A stretch of DNA of 64,000 nt from Dipteris shenzhenensis (taxonomy: Eukaryota; Polypodiophyta; Polypodiopsida; Gleicheniales): assembly GCA_047967505.1 (NCBI GenBank), contig CM106539.1, one strand, 5' to 3'. A model generated the notes under the pieces. The model saw nothing but the letters and a program-made list of their open reading frames with translations. It was not told the DNA's origin and did no database searches. A program made the translations under genes and the position numbers. Numbering within the stretch: the first letter of the stretch is position 1; every line of letters starts with the position of its first letter. Shown here piece after piece: positions 30,905 through 40,899 of the stretch.

Positions 30905-31229
30905 TGAGGGAAATAGAAAGAGAAGGAAATTGTGGGGAGGTAGAGAGGGAAGAAAAACTATTGGCTAACTACTAACAATTGAGAGTGGTATTTTGAAATA
31001 AAATTTAGGGGATGAGACGTCTAGGAAATATATGTGATCCAAAAATGGAGAGTCGGGAAATGAGCAGAACGTGGTGCGAGAAGAATCAACAGCAAATAAA
31101 AGCTCATAAATAGCCTTCATAGTCGGGCCATTATTATGGGAGATGGGGACTTGACGCCGCATCAAGTTGTTCATGAGAGCAAAAAGGAGGGCCATTATTA
31201 GGGCAAGAAGATGCAACACATCATCTTTA

Positions 31230-31450
31230 GTTTCCTCTAACTCTTGTAATCTCCAGGAGATTTCTTTTAGCGGCATGCGGTCTGGCATTGCAACTTCTTC
31301 TTTTGGGCAAGTCGATGGAGTACTTTATGAATGATGGCCTTAAGTCGAAGGACCCGAATGATGTATTTGGGACACTTTGTTTGGTGGTGGCCACATTCCC
31401 CACAATAATAACAATATATGACTCGCATGCGGGCGGTTTTCCTCCATGGT
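31230..31450 (-). pseudogene. Tail of the upstream ORF of element F with intact CCHC knuckle
   Basis: On the minus strand RVIYCYYCGECGHHQTKCPK is a complete C-X2-C-X4-H-X4-C knuckle, upstream of and separate from the gag knuckle. It is followed by RLKAIIHKVLHRLAQKKK. Elements C (38,613-38,654), D (7,636-7,677) and H (about 25,560-25,600) have decayed versions at the same place. Confidence 0.72.
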
Positions 31451-31455
31451 CTAGG

Positions 31456-31704
31456 TCCAAATTGGTGATTTCTTTCCTATTTCTGATGTGGGTAGCAAAT
31501 TAATATATGCTATAGCAGAAAATGTTCACCTTTGCCACTATGGACAATTGTATGCTACTTATTACGGGCATTGGCTTAGACAAGAACAAGCTGAGGGTGT
31601 GATTCTAGAGAGGCTAGGGGAGTTACCGAGCTTCCAAGAATCATTTTTGGAGAAACAGCATAAGGCTTTGACGATGGGAGAGGTACCATGCGGTTTCGTT
31701 GTGT
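31456..31704 (+). pseudogene. Exon-like open segment of unknown origin
   Basis: A plus-strand segment reads LIYAIAENVHLCHYGQLYA, GHWLRQEQAEGVILERLGEL and FQESFLEKQHKALTMGEV, ending at TAA (31,702). Before it lies a pyrimidine-rich TTTCTTTCCTATTTCTGATG ending in GTAG, a good splice acceptor. The amino-acid mix is protein-like rather than repeat-like, and I do not recognise it. It sits against the broken 5' edge of element F on the opposite strand. A terminal exon fragment of a host gene is possible. Confidence 0.4.
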
Positions 31705-31789
31705 AAAATCTTTTAAAAAGACCCCACCCCTACCACCACCATGCCTGAAGCTCTCGCTTTCATCCACTTGTTTGTCTTGATTTCATCTC

Positions 31790-31895
31790 TGGGTTAGTTT
31801 ATTTTATTTAGGCTTTGGTGTCAGTCACTCAGGCCAAGTGATGGCTCGCCTCAGTCAGATGGAATCACCTCACCCTTGCTACTTGTAGGATGTCC

Positions 31896-31949
<54 letters not shown>

Positions 31950-32027
31950 GAGAGAGAAAGACAGAGATAGAGAGACAGAGAGATAGAGAGATAGAGAGAG
32001 AGAGATGAAAAAAGATAGAGGGAGAGT

Positions 32028-32065
<38 letters not shown>

Positions 32066-33880
32066 TGTTTGTGTATTATTCAAGCCAAGAGATGACCCAC
32101 TTCGGATGGTTAGAATCGCCTTGCCTCGACTTATGTTTGTAATAGCATAGTGAATATTGAATCCAGGTAATGGCTCACATCTGCCAATCAGTTCCCCCCA
32201 CTTTGATCTTCTTTTATGTCATATCTATCTAGGTATTTTTTTATATGCATAGGTGTTAGTAGAGCCAGGTTTTATCCAAAAGATGGCCCGCTTTTTCCGA
32301 TCGGTTCATCTCAATAACAACCCTTCCCAACCAGATGTGTGATTGGCAAAGCTAATCTAGATCATCTTGATTATGTGATGTTATATGTTTCCTATTCTAG
32401 TCTCCACCAGCTGATAGGTTGACACTCGATAGTGACTCTACAAAATTTTCTCTATAATAGTGGATTATTTAGTGAGCTGCTATAGTAGTGGATTATACAG
32501 TGAGCTGCAAATTACTTGACATAATATTCCATTGCCTATAAGGAGAAAATATTTAGTAGTTTATTATTCCAAGGATTTGAACTTTTGTGAAAGTTATTTT
32601 GGAACATGACAATTACTTGTGTTGCATGTCACTTGTGAGTGCTTTAATTTATGTTAGCATTGCAAATTTGCATGTGTAATTCATGTGTTGTTTATTTTGA
32701 AGTACTATGAGTGATTACCTCAAGGGGTCCACCTCACTTGCATTCAAATGGAGGGGTATTTTATTTCAACTTTTAGAAAAAGTTTAACAGGATTACAATA
32801 ACAAGAGGGGTTTTTTAATTTAAAAAAAATATGTTAGCTCATAAGTAAAGAGGGGTGATTTTATTGGGGTATCAATTTTAGTTGAAGGGTTTTTTTGATA
32901 CCCCTTGAACGCATGTGATATGTAGAGTTTCTTAGTAGTGCACCCTCTGAGGTGCTTACATAATGATTGTTGCATGCACTAGATCACTACACCCATCTGT
33001 GATGGCAACACAAGAGCAGTTTAAGATTGAGGTTCTAATCCTTGTGCATAAGTTAACGATCGAACACTTGATAGTATTTAGTGATGAAGAAATTCGGGCC
33101 AATGCATCCTCAAAATATTTATGCAATTAAATGCTAACCCTATTATTTGACCTTCTATACATGAGATGGTTGGCCGAATGTCATGGTCGGATGTTAAATT
33201 GATAGTTAATCAATATTTCCCTCAAGTATTGGGAGATCCTATAGGTCAATGGGAAATATATGCAAAGATGAACAATGTTGCCTTGCCTGTCAATTGAGAG
33301 GAGAAGCTTGCACGCTAGATGTCTGAATGGAAGGCATCATAGATTTCTACTCAGAGAAAAAACATGAAGGAGAAAGGGGCTTCTAGAAGCGCAACAGCCA
33401 ATGCCCTAGTCCATATGACCAAGATGGCTAGTGGGCCAGAAGCAAATGTCAATCCAGACCAAGCTGAAGGGAGAGGATAGATAGAACTATGTACATCATT
33501 TGTAGACATGTGCTCTCACACATTGGATTTTCCATTGCAATTGCTAACCTTGCATGAACCGGTCGGTTGGCAAGGGAGGAGAAGGAAAGGTATTCTGAAT
33601 ATAGGTTGTGGGTGTCCCAAGTCTTAGACCAACTTTGTGTTATGCTGGTGGCAAGAGGAGTCATAGAGGTGATGCCCACACTCCTTGAGCACTAAAAAAT
33701 GAGCTAGCGGTGATAGTGGTCCATTGATCTATCTGTTGGGTATTCGGGTACTCACAAACCCAAGAGCTTTGGGTCCTCACTCCGTTTTTCAATGGAGAAA
33801 GTGAGCACGATATGCTGATGTGTCTCCCACATCATTGTGAAACATATGTGAGATGGGTTAAGACCATACATCTGAGAGAA
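31790..33880 (+). repeat. Unfilled copy of an inverted duplication (partner at 48.5-49.2 and 61.0-62.0 kb)
   Basis: Aligns in inverted orientation with 61,035-62,038 and then 48,510-49,229, the two flanks of the right-hand CACTA. Shared landmarks are the GA-repeat followed by GATGCATGTTT, an ATGGCAAC...ATTGAG stretch near 32,995, CAAGTATTGGGA near 33,224, AAGATGGCTAGTGGGCC at 33,420, and CACACATTGGATTTTCCATT near 33,518. It encodes remnants of an unrecognised ORF (IEHLIVFSDEEIRANAS near 33,060). The CACTA target ACA is single here at 33,159-33,161. Confidence 0.8.
31898..32060 (+). repeat. (GA)n microsatellite
   Basis: Long AGAGAG tract with occasional T, C and AAAAA interruptions. Open frames across it on the minus strand (Leu-Ser repeats) are artefacts. 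Confidence 0.95.
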
Positions 33881-34600
33881 GAACCTTGCTTTGATTGGAA
33901 CTCTCCACTCACCAGGTTGCAAGCAAAGTTTTTTATCTACCATGCTTTGGCCATTGTTTTTCGCTATTGCCAGTGGTTTGAGAGAAATACACAAACAAGG
34001 ATACGTGCACAACGATCTACACTCAACCAACTACATGTTGGACTTCATAGGGGATGACGAGTCTATTTGAGTAGGGATTATTAATTGGCGAAGAAGCCTC
34101 CACTCGTCCAAAATTAGGTATTTGCAAGACCTATCTTATGCTCCTCCAAAGGCATTTCCATGGTTAGCGCTAGAATTGTATGCTAGCACAAAACACGTAC
34201 AAATCCTAGGGGTGCATGGGCACTAGAGTCATTTAGAGAAATTTCCAACTTTCTCATAGTTGCTATAGGAGCTCTGGATGGCAACTCAGTGAAAGAATAC
34301 ATTGCAATCAAACTCTTGGTTGATTGTGGGAACTCGCTATGTAGGATTTATCCAAAGGAGCAAGCTATATGCAAGCAATTTCAACAAAAACGTATAGTTC
34401 AATGTAAACAAGGATGTGGCAATGGACCCATCGAGAGAATGAAGACATGTTGTAACATAGGCTACATATTTTTTGAGCTTGACCCATATGACCATAATTT
34501 TGATTTCCAAATGTGTAGTGTCCTCGGATTGTACATATGGAATTAAACTTCTTGATATAGGAAAATCTCTAAATAATATGTCCTATCCATATCCTTTTAT
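33881..34600. other. Unassigned sequence
   Basis: Between the duplicated locus and the short-period repeats. Frames at 33,812-34,057 and 34,289-34,546 are open but show no family motif. Nothing else seen. Confidence 0.4.
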
Positions 34601-35610
34601 AAAAATTTATAGCTTCCATATGGGACTTCAAGTTCCCTCATGGGATTTCAAGTTTGCTCATGGGTTTTTCTCCTTTTTGTGTCATCTCTTGCATGGTACT
34701 TAGAACTCCCTTATGAAAATAAACCAATAGCCCTTACTGGTTTAAATCAATATCCCATGTGACTACTAGAAGTCTTAAACATGACATTTGAATCAATATC
34801 TTGCATGAATATTTGAAGTCTTGAACATGAAATTTGAAGTCCCCATATATGATGTCTTAAACATGACATTTAAATGAATATCCCATGTGAATATTTGAAG
34901 CCTTAAACATGACATTTGAATAAATATCCCACTTAAATATTTGAACCCTTAAACATGACATTTAAATCGATTACCTGTGTGAATATTTGAAGCCTTTAAC
35001 CAATAGCCCGTGTCAATATTTGAAGTCTTTAACCAATAAACCTTGATGGATTAAATTGCTATCTTGCATGAGTATTTGAAATCTTGTTGAACATGACATT
35101 TGAAGTCCCACATATGAGTTTGGTACTCCCATACAGGAGTGGATCACTATCCCACATAGAATATTTGAAGTATCAAACATTGATTTAAAGTCCCACATAG
35201 AAGTTTAGAAGTCCACTTTGGGAGTGAATCGATATCCCACATGAAATATTTGAATTTCCAAATGGGACATTTAAAGTTATTTGGAATCTTGTAGAGCATG
35301 ACATTTGAAGTCCTATATATGCATTTGGTACTCCCGTATAAGAGTGGATTAGTATCCCAAATAGAATCTTTAAATTCCTCAACATCATATTTAAATTAAA
35401 TTCCACTTTGGGAGAGAAAAATATGAATTTCCAAATAGGATATTTAAATTCCCGTATACGCCTTTAGAGGTTCCTTGGAGTTTTAGGGTCCCTTATGATA
35501 TTTGAAGTCCCTCATAGGAGTTTTGGAGTTTTGTATGAGATGTGATCCATGTCCTACAAGGGATTGAAAGTCGCATCTAGGAGTTTGGGATCCATCATGG
35601 GATTTGAAGT
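34601..35610 (+). repeat. Diverged short tandem repeats interrupted by element C
   Basis: Imperfect units of roughly 60-70 bp built from CATGACATTTGAA, ATATCCCATGTGAATATTTGAAG and GGAGTTTGGxAGTCCC words. The same array continues on the far side of element C at 44,741-44,885 (GGAGTTTTACGGTCCCTTATGAGA), so C landed inside it. Confidence 0.75.
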
Positions 35611-35615
35611 ACCAC

Positions 35616-36622
35616 TGTTATGGATAAATTTGACCAAGGTAAAAGGAATAAATATATGTGTGTGCTTGTATGTGTGGCAGTAGTATAATAAAATATGGTG
35701 TGCATAGGGCCCAGGGTTGAGGTGGCAGGGCATGACCATGTGCCACCCTTCCACATAAGAGGATCCATAAGGTGTGTTGTACATAATCCATGGTAGTTAT
35801 ATTATAAAATGTTAAGGTGGCATGGTTCCTCCATGTGCCACCCCTCCACTTAGGCGGTCCCATGCCTGCATTTAGTGACACATGGACCAAGGACCATGGG
35901 AGAAGTAATATAAAATAGGTGGAGATGGATATTATATTGGATTTTTCCCTCCATGTAGGATAGGCCCATGTGGGGGGGGTGTAGATAGTCAAAGTATGCA
36001 AGTTAAATAATGGGGAAAGTAGGATGAGGTGGCAAGACTCCTTGTGCCAACCCTCCACTTATCCTCCTAGATATTTGAACGTATTATAAAATTGGAAAGA
36101 GACCAAGGGAGTATCTCAAACTTGGGATATGGGGTTTGATTTATGTGGAAAAATGAGGCAAAGGGTTGTCGCACACAATTGAGAGTGCGTACCCACCTAG
36201 CCCACATGGGAGACTTTTCCACACACACCATGCATGTGGGAGGATGCATTTATTGGGAGAGACCCTCTCTCTTGGCTATAAAAGGAGGGGGCTATTCCTT
36301 GATGTAACACGCTCATTCTTATAAAGCCACCTAGCTAGTACTTTGATTTCCCCCCCCCCCCCATCCTTCCTTTCAAATAAAGCCTGACTCTCTTCCCTTG
36401 ATGTCTCCATCTCTACATTCCACCTCCCATCATGTATATGCTCCTCTTACCCCTCTCCCTTCCCCCTTGTGGCATAGTCCCTCTCTTCATTCCCACCCCT
36501 CTTAATCCTTTTTCCCCACCTATGTTAATGCTTCTTCCCTTACGTTCCCCTTTCCTCTATGGCCCTCGAGTGTCGCCATGCCTCGCGTCTAACATCATGC
36601 CTCAAATTCTTTTCTAGTTAAT
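35616..36622 (+). repeat. 5' LTR of element C
   Basis: 1,007 bp, TGTTATGGATAAA...CTAGTTAAT. Differs from the 3' LTR by scattered substitutions and small indels in homopolymers. A TATA box (TATAAAAG) lies at 36,277-36,284 and a 14-C run near 36,349. Confidence 0.93.
36277..36284 (+). promoter_or_regulatory. TATA box in LTR of element C
   Basis: TATAAAAG in TTGGCTATAAAAGGAGG, repeated in the 3' LTR at 44,393-44,400 and, inverted, in the solo LTR near 15,803-15,812. Probable retroelement promoter. Confidence 0.6.
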
Positions 36623-36627
36623 AGAAT

Positions 36628-36650
36628 TGGTGTGCCTACTGCGATTGAAA
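36628..36650 (+). other. Primer-binding site region of element C
   Basis: TGGTGTGCCTACTGCGATTG a few bases after the LTR. D and G have TGGTGTGGCTGCTGGGAT here. The complement ends ...CACACCA like a tRNA 3' end. I cannot name the tRNA with confidence. Confidence 0.5.
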
Positions 36651-36734
36651 TCTCCACGGCTAGTGGTGTAAATTTCATTACTCCTACGGCTGGGTGTAGT
36701 TCTGCAGCACCTTTCGTGCGCAGTTCTCTGCTTC

Positions 36735-37155
36735 TGCGCCTCCAATCTATGTGTCTTCAGCTCGCAATTCTCCGTCTCTGCAACTGCAGAACTTCTCAAT
36801 TTTTGTGGCTTCCGCGTGCGGTTCCTACGCCTTTAGCCTACGGTTCCTGCACATCTTTTGGGTTCTTGCGTGTCTTTTGTGCGGTGCCACGCGTCTTCTG
36901 GTCGACCGTGCTTGCAAAACCACTTATGCGCATCTTCTGTGTCGTGCGCCTCCAATCTATGTGTCTTCGGCTCGCAATTCTCTGTCTCTGCAGCTACAGA
37001 ACTTCTCAATTTTCGTGGCTTCCGCCTGCGGTTCCTGCGCATCTTTTGGGTTCCTCCGTGTCTTTTGTGCGGTGCCATGCATCTTCTGGTCGACCGTGCT
37101 TGCAAAACCACTTCTGCGCATCTTCTGTGTCGTGCCACACAAAACTGCACGTGCG
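36735..37155 (+). repeat. Tandem duplication in the leader of C
   Basis: Two copies of a ~211-bp unit starting CGCCTCCAATCTATGTGTCTTC (about 36,737 and 36,948). Element D has a single, more divergent copy near 5,990-6,190. Overlapping open frames here are not real genes. Confidence 0.75.
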
Positions 37156-37249
37156 CATCTAGAACAGACCTCGCGCCCCCCCCCTCTATCTTCTAGTTCT
37201 TTCCCTTCTCTTTTTCTTCTCCTCTCCTCTCCTCTCTTTTTATTAAGGA

Positions 37250-37308
37250 GTGGGAATTGAACCCAAGACCTCCCCATTCACAAAGGGAAGACTTACCAAT
37301 GGACCAAC
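37250..37308 (-). repeat. tRNA-like (A/B box) relic in leader of C
   Basis: Minus-strand TGGTCCATTGGTAAG (37,292-37,306) and GGGTTCAATTCCC (37,252-37,264), the same arrangement as at 6,279-6,337 in D. The B box is exact in both. Confidence 0.45.
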
Positions 37309-38147
37309 AAATAGAAAGATGAAAGTGTAATGATATTGCTTATATGGTGAAATCTCATGAACTATAACTCTCTAACCATAGGGAGTTTCCTCTTGTTGTA
37401 AGAAGCAAAAGTACTTCATTGCATGTGCTCTATTCATATCTCATACTAGATCGCAGATTATGAACTATTTCAAGTTCACTCCTTGAATGCATGCCACATG
37501 AGCAGGGTGGATATTTATGACACTTCTCGACGAGTTCAAGGATTTGGTGCTTGGTACTTCGCTCATTACGGATACCAATTGGTGAGATCTCTTTCTTGAT
37601 CTTCATGTCAATCTTCAACAACTGATTGTACAATGCATTGTTCAAGGAGACGACGGATGGGATGATACACTATGCATGATTCAAGGTGAAGAACTAGTGA
37701 TACACTTGGAGGACTTTGATTTCAATTCTACTCATTGTGTGGTGATCAAGCTACTTGCTACATCGGAGGTAATTAAAAGGGTGACATTCTTCGAAGGGTG
37801 GGATGCTCCCCAAGCTTGGGGGGAGATTTCGTGCATCCACTTATTAATTCCTGTGGATAAGCTCGTCTTGAATGATTTCTTCTCGATCTCACTACAAAGG
37901 TTTCTAGGGCTCGGCTATGGTTGGTAATGTTTCGACCAAGGAATCCCTTTGTACCTAATCAACCCTTTGTGCCTCATTTTGAGCTTCAAATTGTAATTCT
38001 TTTTAGTCTAAAGATAAACTATCAACAAAGCATTGCAAGTTTATTTGGTGCTGAACGTCTTGATCAAGTATTGAATTCTCGCCATCCTCTCCTTCTACCT
38101 ATCTTGGACTACCGAGAAACTTAGGATGTCCAGATTTTAGTCTTGGT
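37309..38147 (+). pseudogene. N-terminal part of the upstream ORF of element C, frame-broken
   Basis: Two overlapping open stretches (37,676-37,927 and 37,921-38,124) encode IKRVTFFEGWDAPQAWGEI, NDFFSISLQRFLG and, after a shift, NPFVPNQPFVPHFELQIVIL. Element D has near-identical readings at 6,764-7,176. No domain is recognised. Position suggests it led into the RNase H downstream, which is now in a third frame. Confidence 0.5.
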
Positions 38148-38655
38148 GTGATGACATCTTGGCTCCTCCAATTTGATGGCGCATACAAACCTTCGACCAA
38201 GGCTCCTGGTGTGGGTGTGAAGCTCACTTCACCAGGGGGTGAGGTGTATTGTTATAACAAGTCTGCACCAGCAAGTACTCGCAACCAAGCTGAGTACTTG
38301 GCACTCATTTTTGGGCTACAAAAGACGCAAGAACATTGCATGAAGCAACTTGAGGTGCAAGGACATTCTCAACTCATGTGTGAACAAGTTAGTAGAAGGT
38401 GGAAGGTGCAGAGCAAAGGCTTGGTTCCACAACATCAACAAGCATTGGAACTTTGCCAACAATTTGAAGAGGTATATATTCAGCATATCCCTCGAGCTCA
38501 AAATTTACTTGCTGATTTCTTGGCACGAGAAGCTTGTACTTCAATCACGCATGAAGCAAGTGGAAGCACCGCCCCAACAAAGCTGCAAGCCACGAATGAA
38601 GCGTGATCATTTGTAAGGAATGCAAAGGTTGTGGTCATCATGAAACTAAGTCTTG
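38148..38655 (+). pseudogene. Extra RNase H (aRH-type) plus CCHC knuckle ORF of element C
   Basis: An open 152-codon frame with WLLQFDGAYKPSTKAPGVG, NQAEYLALIFGLQKTQEH, QGHSQLMCEQVSRRW and IPRAQNLLADFLARE: a whole plant-type RNase H (RVT_3-like) with D, E and final D in place. The third catalytic Asp is His here (GHSQ), whereas D has GDSQ. The frame ends at 38,606. A decayed knuckle CKECKGCGHHETKS (38,613-38,654) follows in another frame, with the last Cys changed to Ser. It is located about 0.5 kb upstream of gag. Confidence 0.8.
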
Positions 38656-39074
38656 GGCATATTTGATATGAGTTTACCAACTTCAAAAGATCATCAGAAA
38701 GGTCCTTAAGGACATTGCTCAAAAGAAGGATGCCAAACCGCACACCCCTTGAAGAAATAGCATGGCGACTACAAGAACTGGAAGAAGCTGAAGGTGATGT
38801 GCAAGCTCTCCAACTATTGACATTTGTCATGGCATTCTTGTTTGCCTTGATGAACAACCTCATGTAGTGCCGCGTCTCTAACCCTCGCTTGTAAAGATGG
38901 ATGCAATAGAAGATTCTTCCCGTATAATATTTCACAATACACCAGTCACACCCTACCCTACCTATGTGTGCTTTGTAGATGTATCTTCACTTGATTTTCA
39001 GTTCAAGCTACCTCTTTTTATTGTTTGCCAATAGATAAGCCTCATTTTGCCTCTCTCTTTTCCATCTTCCAAGC

Positions 39075-40015
39075 ATGGCTGACATTCCCGTGTTCTATGG
39101 TCGCGTTGAAGAAAATCCAAATGAGTATCTTGTCGCCTTCAAGCGCCATTGTGTTTCTCTCAACTTTCTTACTGAAGATAGATGGCTATTGGTTCTTCCC
39201 ACATTTCTACAGGGTTTGGCTCAAGTGTGATAGAGAAGCAAGCCGAAGATGTTTGCCAAAGTTGGTCGAGGTTGACAACAGCTATGATCGAGTATTTTGG
39301 CAAAGAAGAGGAGCCAGAGAATGTGTACCTGTAGGTGGCAAACTTGAAATAGTTAGAAGGTGAGATGGCGAGTCGATATGTGGATCGAGTAGTTGTGCTC
39401 CTGGACCGTTTAATTGCCACGCAGGAGGACAACATCGGATTTTGAGCTGGAATGACTCAACATGTGCTGGGCTACCTCGTAACAGTAGCAAGTGATGAAT
39501 TCCATTTCAAGCTTAAATGGGAGAATCCAGAAACCATGGTGCTAGCACATGAGATTGCTCAAAAGTTTGATAAAGTTCAATCTGACCCCGCTTCAAAGAA
39601 GACGATTGTCCCTCCCCAACCCCCTCGATTCTTGCAACAACAACCTGGGGGGTCGAACTCACGAGCATACCCCCACCCCCCATCAGGGATGTATCCACCG
39701 CCTCCATCTCAAATGTATGGTCCTCCCTTAGATGCTTACCCTCAACAAGGAGTATATCCTCAACCTCTGCCTGGAAAATTTCCCCAGCCTCGCACATGAG
39801 CCCCCCTCCTTCCTACTCCCTTGGCCCCACCTACTAAAGAACCCGGAGTCAATGACCTAGCTAAGGCCCTGAATGTGATCTTCGGCTTGAGATGGTGGTG
39901 GGCATTAGAAATCAAGCCAATCGCCCTCCAATAGAATGTGCCAATGTTGTGTGCTACGAGTGCCACCAAAAGGGTCATTATCGCATGGAATGTCCCAATA
40001 TTCCAAGGGTGAATC
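39075..40015 (+). pseudogene. Gag of element C
   Basis: Start MADIPVFYGRVEENPNEYL at 39,075, then SLNFLTEDRWLLVLPTFLQG. A TGA replaces the Trp of LAQVWYE and one base is lost just after it (39,229-39,234). TAG stops lie at 39,332 and 39,350. From 39,452 the frame is open: MTQHVLGYLV, FDKVQSDPASKKT and a proline-rich tail PHPPSGMYPPPPSQMYGPP. After a shift, the CCHC knuckle CYECHQKGHYRMEC is at about 39,955-39,996. Confidence 0.85.
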
Positions 40016-40895
40016 TTCTAAGTGAATTAGGCACCGAGGATTCTGACGTAGAGATCCTTGACCTCGGGAAAAGAAGTTGTACCACCTCGGACCCCTCTCC
40101 AAACCATGGACTGCTGGGCCGCCCCAAGAAGAGGGTGTCCTTCTCAGAGCCCTCAGATGTTGAGATGGTAGACCCACCAACAGAGAAGACTAAAAGATCT
40201 CGCAGGAGTAAGTGGTCGCCCTCGGATTTTCCCATCGGCTTGGGGCAAGAGGACTATTCGATCATTCAGGACCTTGCTTATCGGTCTTTGAGCATCATGC
40301 TTCCTCAACTAATAGCATTAAGCCCTAAGGTGAGACGTGAGCTACAGCAAGGGCTCTCAACAAGGAGGAGCAAGAAAAAGGGAAAGGTACGAGAGGTTTC
40401 TTCTATCTCTAAAGAAATTTATCGGCACCTGCATATAGTAGATGTCATCATAGATAATTGTCGTGTCGAAAGTGTGTGTGTCGATGGGGGAGCTGCATGT
40501 AATATCATGGTGCCCCGCATCATGAATGAATTGAATTTGAAATGTACAAGGCTTCCTCCACTTGAATCGAGGTAGCAGATGGTGGACGACTCACCACCCT
40601 AGGAGTCATTGAGGATTTGCCCATCACTATCAATGGGTTGACCACCACCGTCAATGTCTATGTAGTGGACATCGAAGATACAGGCAGGAGTTACCCAGCC
40701 ATACTTGGGAGACCATGGTTGAGAAAGAGTGATGCAGTCAACTATTGGAAGACAGGACACATGTCTTTTGGTGCTTCTAAGGAGAAGATCCCGGTGCAAC
40801 CAAGTGCCACTGAACCAGAAGAAGAAGAGGAGCAAGACAGTGATACTGTCTCATCCTCGGTGTCTGAATCAATGGAAGAATCAGACGGGGGGTAG
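40016..40895 (+). pseudogene. Protease region of element C
   Basis: TEKTKRSRRSKWSPSDFPIG, then VDVIIDNCRVESVCVDGGAA followed by CNIMVPRIMNELNL (active-site strand DGGAACNI). After a frameshift at about 40,570 come NGLTTTVNVYVVDI and PAILGRPWLRKSDAV, the C-terminal ILGRPWL strand. An acidic linker (EPEEEEEQDSDTVSS) leads to reverse transcriptase. Confidence 0.8.
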
Positions 40896-40899
40896 GAAT

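Larger units (their letters stand above)
25598..31455 (-). mobile_element. Ty3 (Tat/Athila-like) element F, both ends truncated
   Basis: A minus-strand element with, in order from the right, the end of the upstream ORF with CCHC knuckle (31,230-31,450), gag, protease, reverse transcriptase, degenerate RNase H, integrase and a partial 3' LTR. It is the same superfamily as C and D but clearly more diverged from C than H is, and its LTR type differs (TGTTACTGCC). The 5' LTR and the extra RNase H are missing: at about 31,456 unrelated sequence begins. Confidence 0.85.

Noticed and set aside
31851-32083. Open frames rich in Leu-Ser on the minus strand
   Set aside because: They are translations of a (GA)n microsatellite.
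36632-37260. Several overlapping 100-176-codon frames in the leader of element C
   Set aside because: They come from a GC-richer tandem duplication. Frames are not conserved in element D and show no motif.
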